A stretch of 26,527 bases of DNA from NCBI GenBank assembly GCA_964528095.1, contig CAZGSG010000049.1:1-26527 (forward strand), in the 5' to 3' direction. The position numbers and the translations under genes were made by a program. Numbering within the stretch: position 1 is the stretch's first letter; each line of letters begins with the position of its first letter. The notes under the pieces were generated by a model. The model did not search any database. It saw only the letters and a list, made by a program, of their open reading frames with translations, and was not told where the DNA came from. Shown here one piece after another: positions 1 to 7,953 of the stretch. The DNA comes from CAZGSG01 sp964528095. GTDB lineage: Bacteria; Bacteroidota; Bacteroidia; Chitinophagales; Chitinophagaceae.

Positions 1-226
1 TGGCGACTTCAGCAGGTCTTGTTACAAACCGTTCCACTTCTTCGGCGCTGCGTCCCGGCCATTGGGTCACAATGACGATCTGTGTATTGGTGACGTCTGG
101 AAAAGCTTCAATAGGGGTACGGATAAAACTGACAATACCGGCAATGATCAGCACGCCGGTCATAAAGAAAATAAAGAACTTATTTTTTAATGAGAACGCG
201 ACTATATTTCGAATAAACTTGTTCAT
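1..226 (-). CDS. CusA/CzcA-family RND heavy-metal efflux pump, N-terminal fragment (cut by window edge)
   Basis: Only the first 75 codons are in the window; the ATG is at 224-226 and the frame stays open through the left edge. The translation begins MNKFIRNIVAFSLKN, then a hydrophobic first transmembrane helix (about residues 16-36), then FIRTPIEAFPDVTNTQIV and TQWPGRSAEEVERFV. A cytoplasmic amphipathic start, TM1, a P-I-x-A-x-P-D-V-T-N segment and a PG-S-x-E-E-V-E segment are hallmarks of the CusA/CzcA (HME-RND) inner-membrane proton antiporters. The adaptor and outer membrane channel genes sit directly upstream, so this is the pump of a tripartite efflux system. The exported metal cannot be judged because the transport residues lie outside the window. 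Confidence 0.88.
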   Translation of the reverse strand, partial: MNKFIRNIVAFSLKNKFFIFFMTGVLIIAGIVSFIRTPIEAFPDVTNTQIVIVTQWPGRSAEEVERFVTRPAEVA

Positions 227-320
227 TGATTTTGTTTTTAAGTGAGCATCGACTCTTTATTGCATAACGACCCGGTTCGAACTTCGAACTTTAAACCTCA
301 GACACTGAACTCCGGATTCT

Positions 321-1412
321 TTAGTCATTGATCGCATCATACACCAGTAGCGCATTCTTTCCGATAACTCTTTCACCTTCGCTTAATCCTGTTTCAATGT
401 AGGTAATGCCTGCCGTGGTCTTCAATGGCTCTACTATACGGGTCTCAATACTGTCTTTGCCGTGATAGACCATTACATAGTTTTTACTTTTATCAAAAAC
501 AACGGCCCCTGCCGGAATAGCCGGTCTTTTAGTTTCATCATCTTTGCTTATGTAAACCGTAGCTGCCATCTCCGGTTTTAACAGGTACCCTGGATTGGGC
601 AGGCGGATACGTATTTTCAGGGTCTTTGTTTCGGGATCGAGTATGTTCAGGATCTTGTCTATCTTACCGGCTATTCTTTTCCCGGGGTAACTTACCAGTT
701 CCACTTCCGCCGGCATGCCCAGAGCCAGGTTGGGAATATCTTTTTCGTAAACGTTAGCTGTTACAAATACCTCATCCATCTGTTCTACTGTAAAAATGCT
801 TTCACTAAAACCGGTCGGTAATTGCATGTCGGCATTGATACGCTTATCTATGATAAACCCGCTGATAGGAGATACGACATTGTAAAAAGAGCCATTTTTC
901 ACGTGGTAGATATTGAATACTTCGTTTACCCGGTTCAGCTCAGCCGTCGCATTTTCCACTTCTTTCTGGGCGGCGGTAACATCTCTTTCCGTATTTAATT
1001 TTGAATCATATAATTCCTGGGTGGCCTTCTGGTTCTTTTTTGCGACCAGCAGGTCATTTTCAGCATCCCGGCGTTGTTTTTCAAAATCGGCAATATCCGT
1101 ACTGCGGATAGTAGCCAGTACCTGTCCTTTTTTTACATAGTCACCAAGAGATACATTGAGTTTGGTAACATATCCCGCAACGACGGGGAATACGCTGGTC
1201 ATCTTATTATCTTCCGGAGTTATTTTGCCGGAAAAACGGAGTTCTGTTTTTACTATTTGTAAAGTGGCGGTGTCGATACTGATTTTACTCAGCATGGTAT
1301 CGGTAAGAATAAATTTTGGATTCGTTTCTTCTTCAGCATGACCCTTGCAGGAACTGATCAATAGCGCGCTTGCTACAGTTATGAAGCTGTAGGTTATTAA
1401 GATTCTTTTCAT
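321..1412 (-). CDS. Efflux RND transporter periplasmic adaptor subunit (CusB/CzcB type), lipoprotein
   Basis: 363 residues. The N-terminus MKRILITYSFITVASALLISSCKG is a lipoprotein signal peptide with a lipobox ending ISSC, so the mature protein should be lipid-anchored at Cys22. The order is typical of a membrane-fusion protein: half of a lipoyl/barrel-sandwich domain (VAGYVTKLNVSLGDYVKKGQ, about 78-97), a coiled-coil hairpin rich in K, E and Q (about 110-165), the returning half (VVSPISGFIIDKRI), a beta-barrel domain (about 208-290) and a C-terminal membrane-proximal domain. I see no His-rich or Met-rich metal-binding tail. The gene lies 27 bp downstream of the TolC-type gene and 94 bp upstream of the pump start, so the three form an operon. 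It bridges pump and channel in the periplasm. Confidence 0.9.
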   Translation of the reverse strand: MKRILITYSFITVASALLISSCKGHAEEETNPKFILTDTMLSKISIDTATLQIVKTELRFSGKITPEDNKMTSVFPVVAGYVTKLNVSLGDYVKKGQVLATIRSTDIADFEKQRRDAENDLLVAKKNQKATQELYDSKLNTERDVTAAQKEVENATAELNRVNEVFNIYHVKNGSFYNVVSPISGFIIDKRINADMQLPTGFSESIFTVEQMDEVFVTANVYEKDIPNLALGMPAEVELVSYPGKRIAGKIDKILNILDPETKTLKIRIRLPNPGYLLKPEMAATVYISKDDETKRPAIPAGAVVFDKSKNYVMVYHGKDSIETRIVEPLKTTAGITYIETGLSEGERVIGKNALLVYDAIND

Positions 1413-1439
1413 AAATGTTCTTTTAATAGTTAAGGGTAG

Positions 1440-2684
1440 TTAATTGTCGAGACTTGTACCTACAGTAAACTCCAGTTCTTCCCAGGCCAACCTTCGTTGT
1501 TTCTGCAATTGGTTGAGTTGACGGATAGCCGAATTGTAGTTTTCAAAAAAGTCCATGAATTCAAGAATACTGAGATTGCCTTTGTTGAAATTTTCAATAA
1601 CAGCTCTGTTCACTTCGGGAAAGTCTTTATTAAAACTTTGCTGCGATACCTGGTATTCCCGCTCGGCTTCCTGCATTCTTGCCATGCTACCGAGTACTTC
1701 CTTCTCTATTTCTTTTTGTTTGTAATCCCTTGCAAGCTCCGTGGCCTGTATCCTGGCTTTTGCCGCTTTGATATTTCCCTGGTTGCGGTTAAACAGGGGA
1801 AGTTCAATAGCAGTGCGGAGTGTATAGAGATTCCTGATATAACTACCATTCTGATCATACCCGGCACCTATGCTCAGATCAGGAGTGGCCATCGCTTTCT
1901 GGAGATTATAGTTCAATTGCTCCTGTTTTACCTGGCTTTCCTGCAGTTTCATATCACTGCGGCCGGCGATTGCTTTTTCAATCAGCACTGTTGGAGCAGG
2001 GGCAATGCGGGCAGGCCAGTCTTCTTTTAACGGCATAATATTAGCCGATGTATCCAGGAGTAGACGCAGGTTTTGTTGTGCGCCGATCGATTCCATGATG
2101 ATAGAGTTGCGGTCTGCACTCAACTGTATATATTCGGTCTTTAACCGGACGGCATCTTTCAGAGGTACATTCCTTTTAATAGCCTGTTCGTCGTAAGAGC
2201 TGATGATCCGTTGCAGCAGTTGCATTTGTTCATCATACTTACTCACGAGTTCCGAGGCATAAGCGACCGTATAAAAATTCTGCCGCAGCTCATATTTCAG
2301 GGTTCGCAGGAGGTCATAGAATGCCAGGCCCGCTTCATTCGTTTGTTCCCTGGCCAGTAGTACGCGTTTATTTCTTTTCCCTGCCAGTATAATAAGCTGG
2401 TCGATACCAAATGTTTTCTGACCGGCAGCGCCAACATCAAACCATTTTTTATTGGCGCCATAGGCGGCAAATTCCGCGCTGAACTGGGGGTTATTGTATA
2501 ATTTTTCCTGTATCTCACCAGCTTTCGCAACGTCTACCTGGTATTGTTGCGAAAGGAGCAGGAGGTTCTTGTGTAAAAATATTTCTTCTGCCTGTGATAA
2601 GGTTATGCGAATAGTATCGCTGCCTTGCGCAGACAATCCTACGCAAGCAGCCAGGCAAAGAAATAATGAAATTAATTTTTTCAT
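1440..2684 (-). CDS. TolC family outer membrane protein (CusC/CzcC-like channel)
   Basis: 414 residues with a clear signal peptide (MKKLISLFLCLAACVGLSAQ) and no lipobox at the cleavage site. The body is mostly long amphipathic helices with short strands, in the two-repeat layout of the outer membrane efflux protein family. Helices near 130-215 and 285-400 are rich in Q, E, K and A, with family-like segments such as ELPLFNRNQGNIKAAKARIQ. The length is normal for CusC/CzcC-type channels of Bacteroidota. It is the outer membrane exit duct for the adaptor and pump encoded downstream. A perfect hairpin at 2751-2772 lies between it and the small upstream gene. Confidence 0.9.
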   Translation of the reverse strand: MKKLISLFLCLAACVGLSAQGSDTIRITLSQAEEIFLHKNLLLLSQQYQVDVAKAGEIQEKLYNNPQFSAEFAAYGANKKWFDVGAAGQKTFGIDQLIILAGKRNKRVLLAREQTNEAGLAFYDLLRTLKYELRQNFYTVAYASELVSKYDEQMQLLQRIISSYDEQAIKRNVPLKDAVRLKTEYIQLSADRNSIIMESIGAQQNLRLLLDTSANIMPLKEDWPARIAPAPTVLIEKAIAGRSDMKLQESQVKQEQLNYNLQKAMATPDLSIGAGYDQNGSYIRNLYTLRTAIELPLFNRNQGNIKAAKARIQATELARDYKQKEIEKEVLGSMARMQEAEREYQVSQQSFNKDFPEVNRAVIENFNKGNLSILEFMDFFENYNSAIRQLNQLQKQRRLAWEELEFTVGTSLDN

Positions 2685-2750
2685 TCTTTCTGTATTGGGT
2701 TAAGTCATCTATCAATCGGGTTAGACGACAAGACAATCGTGCATGATGTA

Positions 2751-2772
2751 TTTCATCGCTATCGCGATGAAA
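2751..2772. repeat. Perfect inverted repeat in the leader of the TolC-type gene
   Basis: TTTCATCGC at 2751-2759 pairs with GCGATGAAA at 2764-2772 around a TATC spacer, a 9-bp perfect stem. It lies 67 bp upstream of the TolC-type start codon, in the gap after the small upstream gene. No U-tract follows on the minus strand, so it is not a standard terminator. It could be an operator, an mRNA-processing hairpin or a dispersed palindrome. Confidence 0.55.
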
Positions 2773-2795
2773 CGGTAAGAGAAGCCGGAAGATAT

Positions 2796-3179
2796 TTAGC
2801 CGAGATCAGGAGGCTGTACAATAAGCCTGGTAAACCCTTCAGGCAGCAGTGTATTGCCGCTCACAGCCTGGGGTTTGTTATTCAGATGAATAATATCGGG
2901 AGAGAGTAATTTTTCTTTTTTCTGTGGTAGCGAAAAGTCGAAGACGACTGATTTCTTCAATATGCTTTGCTGATCGTTGTTTTTGTTGTCCGGTAAGTTT
3001 TTTTCATGATCACTGGTTTCATCCAGTACCAGTTCCACGATGCTCTCTATTTCATTGTACTGTGATTCCTGCTGGCCAGTACCTGCGAGTGGTAAATTGA
3101 ATTCCATCACATCAATACTCGTATTGAGTATGGAGAGCGCTATGACCCATAAGATGGTATGGTGAAGTATTTTACGCAT
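2796..3179 (-). CDS. Small exported or membrane-anchored protein at the head of the metal-efflux operon
   Basis: About 127 residues from the ATG at 3177-3179 (MRKILHHTIL...). The reading frame extends to a GTG at 3191, but that codon overlaps the promoter-like element at 3191-3200, so I chose the internal ATG. Residues 2-20 are hydrophobic (a signal peptide or anchor helix). The rest is polar, Asn/Glu/Lys-rich and low in complexity, with a C-terminus ending VQPPDLG. I do not recognise a domain. Bacteroidota CusCBA-type operons often carry a short secreted protein in this position (recalled, not searched), so a periplasmic metal-sensing or chaperone-like role is possible but unproven. It contains no Cys and few His. 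Confidence 0.6.
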   Translation of the reverse strand: MRKILHHTILWVIALSILNTSIDVMEFNLPLAGTGQQESQYNEIESIVELVLDETSDHEKNLPDNKNNDQQSILKKSVVFDFSLPQKKEKLLSPDIIHLNNKPQAVSGNTLLPEGFTRLIVQPPDLG

Positions 3180-3190
3180 TAACGGAACCA

Positions 3191-3200
3191 CGCAAATATA
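3191..3200 (-). promoter_or_regulatory. Candidate Bacteroidota -7 element for the metal-efflux operon
   Basis: The minus strand reads TATATTTGCG, a match to the Bacteroidota -7 consensus TAnnTTTG. It ends 12 bp upstream of the chosen ATG, so the mRNA would have a very short leader. No convincing -33 TTTG was found at the usual spacing, so this is a partial match. Confidence 0.45.
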
Positions 3201-3352
3201 GGCTACAATGATAATTACCTGTATATGCGCGGGGAGTAAATGAAATGTTAATATAGTACAGTGTGAAAAAAGTTGAAGCTAACTTTTTAATAACGGGTTA
3301 CACTTAGGTGATAGATACGGTCTTGAGAGATTTTGGAGGCTCACTTGCATGG

Positions 3353-3578
3353 TTTTAACACGGAGGCGCGGGTGATTTTTCTTTGTATCAGCAAACCATA
3401 GTTTGTTCGGGCATAAAAAACAGGCTAATTTAAAATTGGGAGGCAAGGAATGACTCAAAATTCTTTAGCGAATCTGCCCGATCCGTGTCTCCTTATTTTA
3501 AGACACAATATTCATACTCTTCAGGAGAATAGATGACTGCTTATACAAAGAAAAATCACCAGTGCTTCCGTGTTAAAA
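3353..3578. mobile_element. Non-autonomous element-like repeat with long terminal inverted arms (MITE-like)
   Basis: The 226-bp block has a 41-bp left arm (3353-3393) starting TTTTAACACGGA and a right arm (3538-3578) that is its reverse complement with four mismatches (37 of 41 identical). Both arms share the uninterrupted 18-mer GGTGATTTTTCTTTGTAT. The 144-bp core has no plausible ORF and contains a smaller hairpin (GTGTCT at 3485-3490 with AGACAC at 3501-3506). It occupies most of the 452-bp gap between the metal-efflux operon and the next gene. ACACGGAGGC-type sequences recur in intergenic palindromes of many genomes (recalled). I see no clear target-site duplication. Confidence 0.6.
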
Positions 3579-3631
3579 AATCCTTGTCCGGCATATCCTC
3601 CGGGAAGATTGATGATGATTCCGGTAACGGC

Positions 3632-4642
3632 TTAGTTATCTTTCCTGACTGGCTTTTTCTCTTTCTCTTTATTCCTGTCAGACTTTTCCTGTAACTTCTT
3701 TTCATCCTTATTGCCTTTGGAGTCAAGTATGGGATCAGCCATAGGCGGTTTACCGGTATAAGGGTCCACGCCTGTCATATCGATCTTAAAATCGAAGGCT
3801 TTGTCGATATGCATCCATTTCCCGTTTTCCCATTTATAGGCTTCATTGTCACCATCAGGTACATAAGTCCACTGGTGATCGGGTTCATCTGTTTCTGAGA
3901 TAAGATGATCAACAAGGATCAACCCGAGATCATCGATGTAATTCATTAAGACCCTCGCGTCTTTTTTATATTCCAGTGCTATCCGGTTTTGCGGCGCTTT
4001 TCTTACGCTGTCTTTCTCATATGAAAATAAGGGGCCGCCAAAAACCGGTTCTTTTTTCTCATTGAAACTTAACACATCTATCCATTTCTTCGAACTCATT
4101 GCACTGTAAGGATCGAAACCAAACAATGTATAATAGTTTTTACCACGGAAATCCGTTTTTATTATATTATAGTATACAGCCCCTATCCAGTTGAGCCGGT
4201 CGCGTAAGGAGTCCTGTGGCTTGTCGGTGAACTCCGATACATCCCGCAGTGGAAATAGCTTTAAGGATCCGTCTGCTGTGCGCATTTGAATAGCGCCTTT
4301 TTGCCTGGAATAGTAGTCATCGAATTGCAGGTTCCAGGTAAATATGCGAAATGTGGAATCGGGGGCATATAATTTCGAAACGCCCAGTACTGAATCAAAT
4401 GGATAAAAAAAAGAGTTTCTGACCTGTAATGCCCGTACCAGCGCACGGGTAAAAAGGCTGTCGGAGTACATGCGGTCTTCAGTCAGTGTATCTGTTACGA
4501 GGTAGCGGGAATATTCCTGTAAGGTATCTTCTTTAGCAACTAATTTTTTCCGGTCGGCCGGAAGGATCTGTGAGTAGGCCACCTGCCCTGTACTTAACAG
4601 GAGCAGGAAAAAAAGAGAAAATGTGGATAGGGCTTTTTTCAC
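3632..4642 (-). CDS. Hypothetical exported protein
   Basis: 336 residues with a strong signal peptide (MKKALSTFSLFFLLLLSTGQVAYS, cleavage near residue 25). The mature part alternates polar and aromatic stretches (RIFTWNLQFDDYYSRQKGAI, NYYTLFGFDPYSAMSSKKWI), suggesting a soluble or surface beta-rich periplasmic protein. There are no further membrane helices. The last 40 residues are very Lys/Glu/Asp-rich (NKDEKKLQEKSDRNKEKEKK) and probably disordered. I do not recognise a named domain. It appears to be a single-gene unit: the repeat element lies downstream and a 167-bp gap separates it from the end of the heptose operon. Confidence 0.75.
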   Translation of the reverse strand: MKKALSTFSLFFLLLLSTGQVAYSQILPADRKKLVAKEDTLQEYSRYLVTDTLTEDRMYSDSLFTRALVRALQVRNSFFYPFDSVLGVSKLYAPDSTFRIFTWNLQFDDYYSRQKGAIQMRTADGSLKLFPLRDVSEFTDKPQDSLRDRLNWIGAVYYNIIKTDFRGKNYYTLFGFDPYSAMSSKKWIDVLSFNEKKEPVFGGPLFSYEKDSVRKAPQNRIALEYKKDARVLMNYIDDLGLILVDHLISETDEPDHQWTYVPDGDNEAYKWENGKWMHIDKAFDFKIDMTGVDPYTGKPPMADPILDSKGNKDEKKLQEKSDRNKEKEKKPVRKDN

Positions 4643-4809
4643 AGAGATTAATTGTATTATAAAGTTAGGGCATAATCCGGATGCCGGACCGGAAGATGCA
4701 GGTAAAATCAGGTCTATCGGCTGAACAGACGGATAGTAACGTCAAAAAGCATGTAAAATTATCTCCTGGGTCAGGGATATACCCGTGAAAGGCCGCTCAG
4801 CGCAAATTT

Positions 4810-6102
4810 TTACAAAGCATTAGCAAAATCAGCCAGCGTATCAAACATCAGGTCTATGTCAGGATGGGGGAGACTGATTTTTTTATTGGTGGTACTCAGG
4901 AATATGGTATAAAGTCCCGCATTCCGCCCAAACTGCATATCGCTCAAATTGTTCCCGATCATGATGGTCTTATCCAGGTCAATATCAGGGAAATTATGTT
5001 TTGCCCGAAGGGCCATTCCGGGGTTGGGTTTTCTTTCCGGGTCGAGATTATTATTGGCCGTTGCATAATAGATAGCTGCCAGTTTTCCACCCGCTCCGTG
5101 TATACCTTCTATCATTTTATCATGTACGGTCTTTAACGCGTCTTCGGTCATAAGACCGCGCCCAACACCACGTTGATTGGTGACCACAATGATATAACGG
5201 AATTTTTCTGTCAGGGCTTTAAAAAAGTCAGGAGCTCCTTCCATGAAAACAAACTCATCCGGGCTAAAAATATAACTGCCTTCTTTATCCAGGTTGATCA
5301 CGCCATCCCGATCAAGCAAAAGCGTCCAGCTGCTGTCGACCCTGCTGAGATCAAGCGGTAATTTTTTCAGATCTGACTGCGCCTGTTTAAAATCGGCTGG
5401 TATGCCAATATCGATAAAATACTCATCCTGTTGCAGGGCGCTGATAGCTCCATGTGTAAATTCTTTTTCGAGATAATCTTTTTCGAACGAGAATTTACTC
5501 GGTAATCCTTTTGCCAGGAAACTATTCTTATTGAGTATATACAGACCACCATTGATGGTGCCGCTTTCATAAAATTGTTTTTCCTTAAAATCCGTTACTA
5601 CTCCCTGTTTGTTGACTTCCACTACACCGTAGCGGTCAAAATTTTCCATTGGCTTGAGCGCAAGTGTACAAGCTGCTTTATGCTGCTGATGAAAAGATAG
5701 TAGCGCGGGAATATCCGCTTTAAATAAAGTATCCCCATTGGTAACTACCAGGTCTTCTGATACGGCCTGTAAACAGGCAAGTTGAATAGCACCTCCGGTA
5801 CCCAGCGGTTCTTCTTCGATAACGCAGGTATAATGAAGGCGGGAGAACTCAGCGGCAAGGTAAGCTTCGATGATCTCGTGTTTATAGCCCAGCGAAAATA
5901 TAAAACTGGCAATACCCTGGCTGCGCAGGTAATTGATCACATAAAAAAGAAAGGGTCTGCCGGCAACAGGAGCCATACACTTGGGGAGGTCGGGCACGGC
6001 ATCTCTCAATCTTGTACCTAAACCGCCGGCTAAAATAATCGCTTGACCGTTCAACCAGTGATCACCGGTAGTTGGTATTTTGTTTGAAATTGTAAGAGTC
6101 AT
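4810..6102 (-). CDS. Bifunctional heptose-1-phosphate guanylyltransferase / heptose-bisphosphate phosphatase (HddC-GmhB fusion)
   Basis: 430 residues with two enzymes in tandem. Residues 19-245 are a sugar-nucleotide transferase: ILAGGLGTRLRDAVPDLPKC holds the NTP-binding loop and a Lys at 41, and VTNGD (121-124) supplies the metal-binding Asp. This matches HddC, which makes GDP-heptose from heptose 1-phosphate. Residues 258-430 are a HAD-IIIA phosphatase of the GmhB type, with LLLDRDGVIN (nucleophile Asp264, acid Asp266), TNQRGVGRG (308-316) and RKPNPGM. The zinc-binding Cys/His residues expected before RKP are absent (YYATANNNLDPERKPNPG), and the usual GD of motif IV reads IGNNLSDM. Separate genes exist in many bacteria; fusion couples steps 3 and 4 of the pathway. 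It is the last gene of the glycan operon, 59 bp after gmhA. Confidence 0.88.
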   Translation of the reverse strand: MTLTISNKIPTTGDHWLNGQAIILAGGLGTRLRDAVPDLPKCMAPVAGRPFLFYVINYLRSQGIASFIFSLGYKHEIIEAYLAAEFSRLHYTCVIEEEPLGTGGAIQLACLQAVSEDLVVTNGDTLFKADIPALLSFHQQHKAACTLALKPMENFDRYGVVEVNKQGVVTDFKEKQFYESGTINGGLYILNKNSFLAKGLPSKFSFEKDYLEKEFTHGAISALQQDEYFIDIGIPADFKQAQSDLKKLPLDLSRVDSSWTLLLDRDGVINLDKEGSYIFSPDEFVFMEGAPDFFKALTEKFRYIIVVTNQRGVGRGLMTEDALKTVHDKMIEGIHGAGGKLAAIYYATANNNLDPERKPNPGMALRAKHNFPDIDLDKTIMIGNNLSDMQFGRNAGLYTIFLSTTNKKISLPHPDIDLMFDTLADFANAL

Positions 6103-6161
6103 TGCAGGGGATAATATTCTTTAGTTCGCGTGCTTAAAAAAGTGATCATTGATAGATCATG

Positions 6162-6743
6162 TCAGGAACCAGTCGTAAAAAATCGCTCTTCTACTAACTG
6201 GCAAACAATATGGCCGGCCATGATATGAGTTTCCTGTATACGAGGAGTGTCTGTAGAAGGAACGTTAACGAGGTAATCGCTCAGCGGTTTTAACTGGCCA
6301 CCGCTATTACCGGTAAAACCTACTGTAACAATCCCCATTTCTCTTGCCTTTTCAAATGCTTTTACGATATTGGCCGAGTTGCCGGAGGTTGAAAGGCCAA
6401 AGAGTATATCGCCTTTTTGCCCGATACCATCTATAAGGCGCGAATAGATCACATCAAAGCTATAATCATTGCCTACTGCAGTGAGATAAGAAGTATTGCA
6501 ATGTAATGCTTCAGCGGGCAATGCTTTCCTGTTGATATAAAAACGCCCGGAGAATTCCGCGGCCAGGTGTTGAGCATCTGCGGCACTGCCTCCATTGCCG
6601 CAGAAATATACACGATTGCCTTTTTTAAAAGCCGCAACAGTAACATTTACTATTTCGTCGATTGTTTTTAGGAGCGATTCATTTTGAAGAAGCTGCTGCT
6701 TTGTATCTATTGATGCCTGTATAATACTTTTTATCTTTTCCAT
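6162..6743 (-). CDS. gmhA: D-sedoheptulose-7-phosphate isomerase
   Basis: 193 residues, the normal GmhA length, forming one SIS (sugar isomerase) domain. The sugar-phosphate loop CGNGGSAADAQHLAAEFSGR lies at 48-67, with a Glu at 63 matching the family's catalytic Glu. LSTSGNSANI (118-127) is the second phosphate loop. RIQETHIMAGHIVCQLVE carries the C-terminal catalytic His (about 178). It is a cytosolic enzyme that converts sedoheptulose 7-phosphate to D-glycero-D-manno-heptose 7-phosphate, the first step of ADP- or GDP-heptose synthesis. The neighbouring HddA and HddC point to the GDP branch. A 157-bp gap separates it from hddA upstream. Confidence 0.95.
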   Translation of the reverse strand: MEKIKSIIQASIDTKQQLLQNESLLKTIDEIVNVTVAAFKKGNRVYFCGNGGSAADAQHLAAEFSGRFYINRKALPAEALHCNTSYLTAVGNDYSFDVIYSRLIDGIGQKGDILFGLSTSGNSANIVKAFEKAREMGIVTVGFTGNSGGQLKPLSDYLVNVPSTDTPRIQETHIMAGHIVCQLVEERFFTTGS

Positions 6744-6900
6744 AGTATATGATTTAAAAATAGGGTTGAAAATTTAAGCTGTTTTAGGCTACACCTGTTA
6801 TCATTCTATGCCAATCTTCCTGTTTTTATTTTATATGAATTTCTTATAGCTAAAAGAACTGAAATAACTGGATTGTGATAATTACGAACTAAAGAATTCT

Positions 6901-7923
6901 CTAAATAGTCCATGTTGTCAGGCCATGTTTTGTAAATTGGAACCTGCGGTACCTGCCGCCGAATTTTTCAAGACATTTAATTACTTCGTATTTGGTATTA
7001 CCCGGACAATAGAAGATCATAAACCCACCACCACCGGCCCCGGAAATCTTGCCCCCAGTTGCACCGGCTTTTTTAGAGGATTCATAAATTTCTTCCATCA
7101 GGGGATTACTGATCCCTTCAGCCATTTGTCTTTTTTGCTGAAACCCAAAATCAAGAATTTCACCAATCGCGTTCAGCTTTCCTTTTAATATAGCTTCTTT
7201 CATTTGTTGTGCCTGCAGCTTCAACTGGTGCATGGCTTCGATAGAACTGTCTTTTTTATCAACTACGTTTTTGGTTTGTTTTTTTATAATGTCTGCGGAT
7301 TCACGACTGGTAGCTGTATAATAAAGCAATAAGTTATTTTCCAGTTCAAACAAATATTGTTGTTTGATGCGTAATGGATTTACGATCACCTTATCGTTTT
7401 TCTCAAACTCCATATAGTTCACACCGCCAAAAGTGGCAGCATACTGGTCCTGTTTACCACCTGCAAGGTTCAGATCAACCCGTTCGATCTCGTATGCATA
7501 ATGCGCCATATCATATTCACCAAGAGGTAAACGCAGCCACTCTGTAAAAGCGCCGATAATAGCTACCACGAGGGTGGAAGAAGTGCCTAACCCGGAGCCG
7601 GCCGGGGCATCAACATAAGTAGACAACCGGAAACCTTGCTGCGGGATACCAAAATCTTTTTGAATTCTGTTGTAAACTCCTTTTAGCAAACTCAGATGTC
7701 CATCTATTGGTAATATGCTTGTCCATTCAAACTCCTGTTCTTCTTTCCGGTCGAGGGCCTGCAGGACTATTTTGTTTTGAGCTATCGGCTCAATAGTAGC
7801 ATTGGCATACAGGGAGATCGTGGCGTTTAAGATAGCGCCACCATACAGGTCACTGTAAGGCGCTACATCAGTGCCACCACCAGCGAGACCAATTCTTAAA
7901 GGAGCTTTGCTTCTGTATAGCAT
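6901..7923 (-). CDS. hddA: D-glycero-alpha-D-manno-heptose 7-phosphate kinase (GHMP kinase)
   Basis: 340 residues. The N-terminus APLRIGLAGGGTDVAPYSDL is the signature of the HddA / sugar-7-phosphate kinase branch of GHMP kinases. PAGSGLGTSS at 107-116 is the ATP-binding GHMP motif 2. KISGAGGGGFMIFYC near the C-terminus is motif 3. It phosphorylates heptose 7-phosphate at C1 to give the alpha-1,7-bisphosphate, which commits the sugar to the GDP pathway rather than the ADP-linked beta pathway of HldE. The adjacent genes for the preceding and following steps support the assignment. It starts 30 bp after the GT4 gene. Confidence 0.9.
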   Translation of the reverse strand: MLYRSKAPLRIGLAGGGTDVAPYSDLYGGAILNATISLYANATIEPIAQNKIVLQALDRKEEQEFEWTSILPIDGHLSLLKGVYNRIQKDFGIPQQGFRLSTYVDAPAGSGLGTSSTLVVAIIGAFTEWLRLPLGEYDMAHYAYEIERVDLNLAGGKQDQYAATFGGVNYMEFEKNDKVIVNPLRIKQQYLFELENNLLLYYTATSRESADIIKKQTKNVVDKKDSSIEAMHQLKLQAQQMKEAILKGKLNAIGEILDFGFQQKRQMAEGISNPLMEEIYESSKKAGATGGKISGAGGGGFMIFYCPGNTKYEVIKCLEKFGGRYRRFQFTKHGLTTWTI

Positions 7924-7953
7924 TTCTCGTAATTTCTTTTTATTGATAAGGGA

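Noticed and set aside
1497..2030. 177-codon plus-strand frame opposite the TolC-type gene
   Set aside because: It is an antisense shadow; the minus-strand protein has a signal peptide and family motifs.
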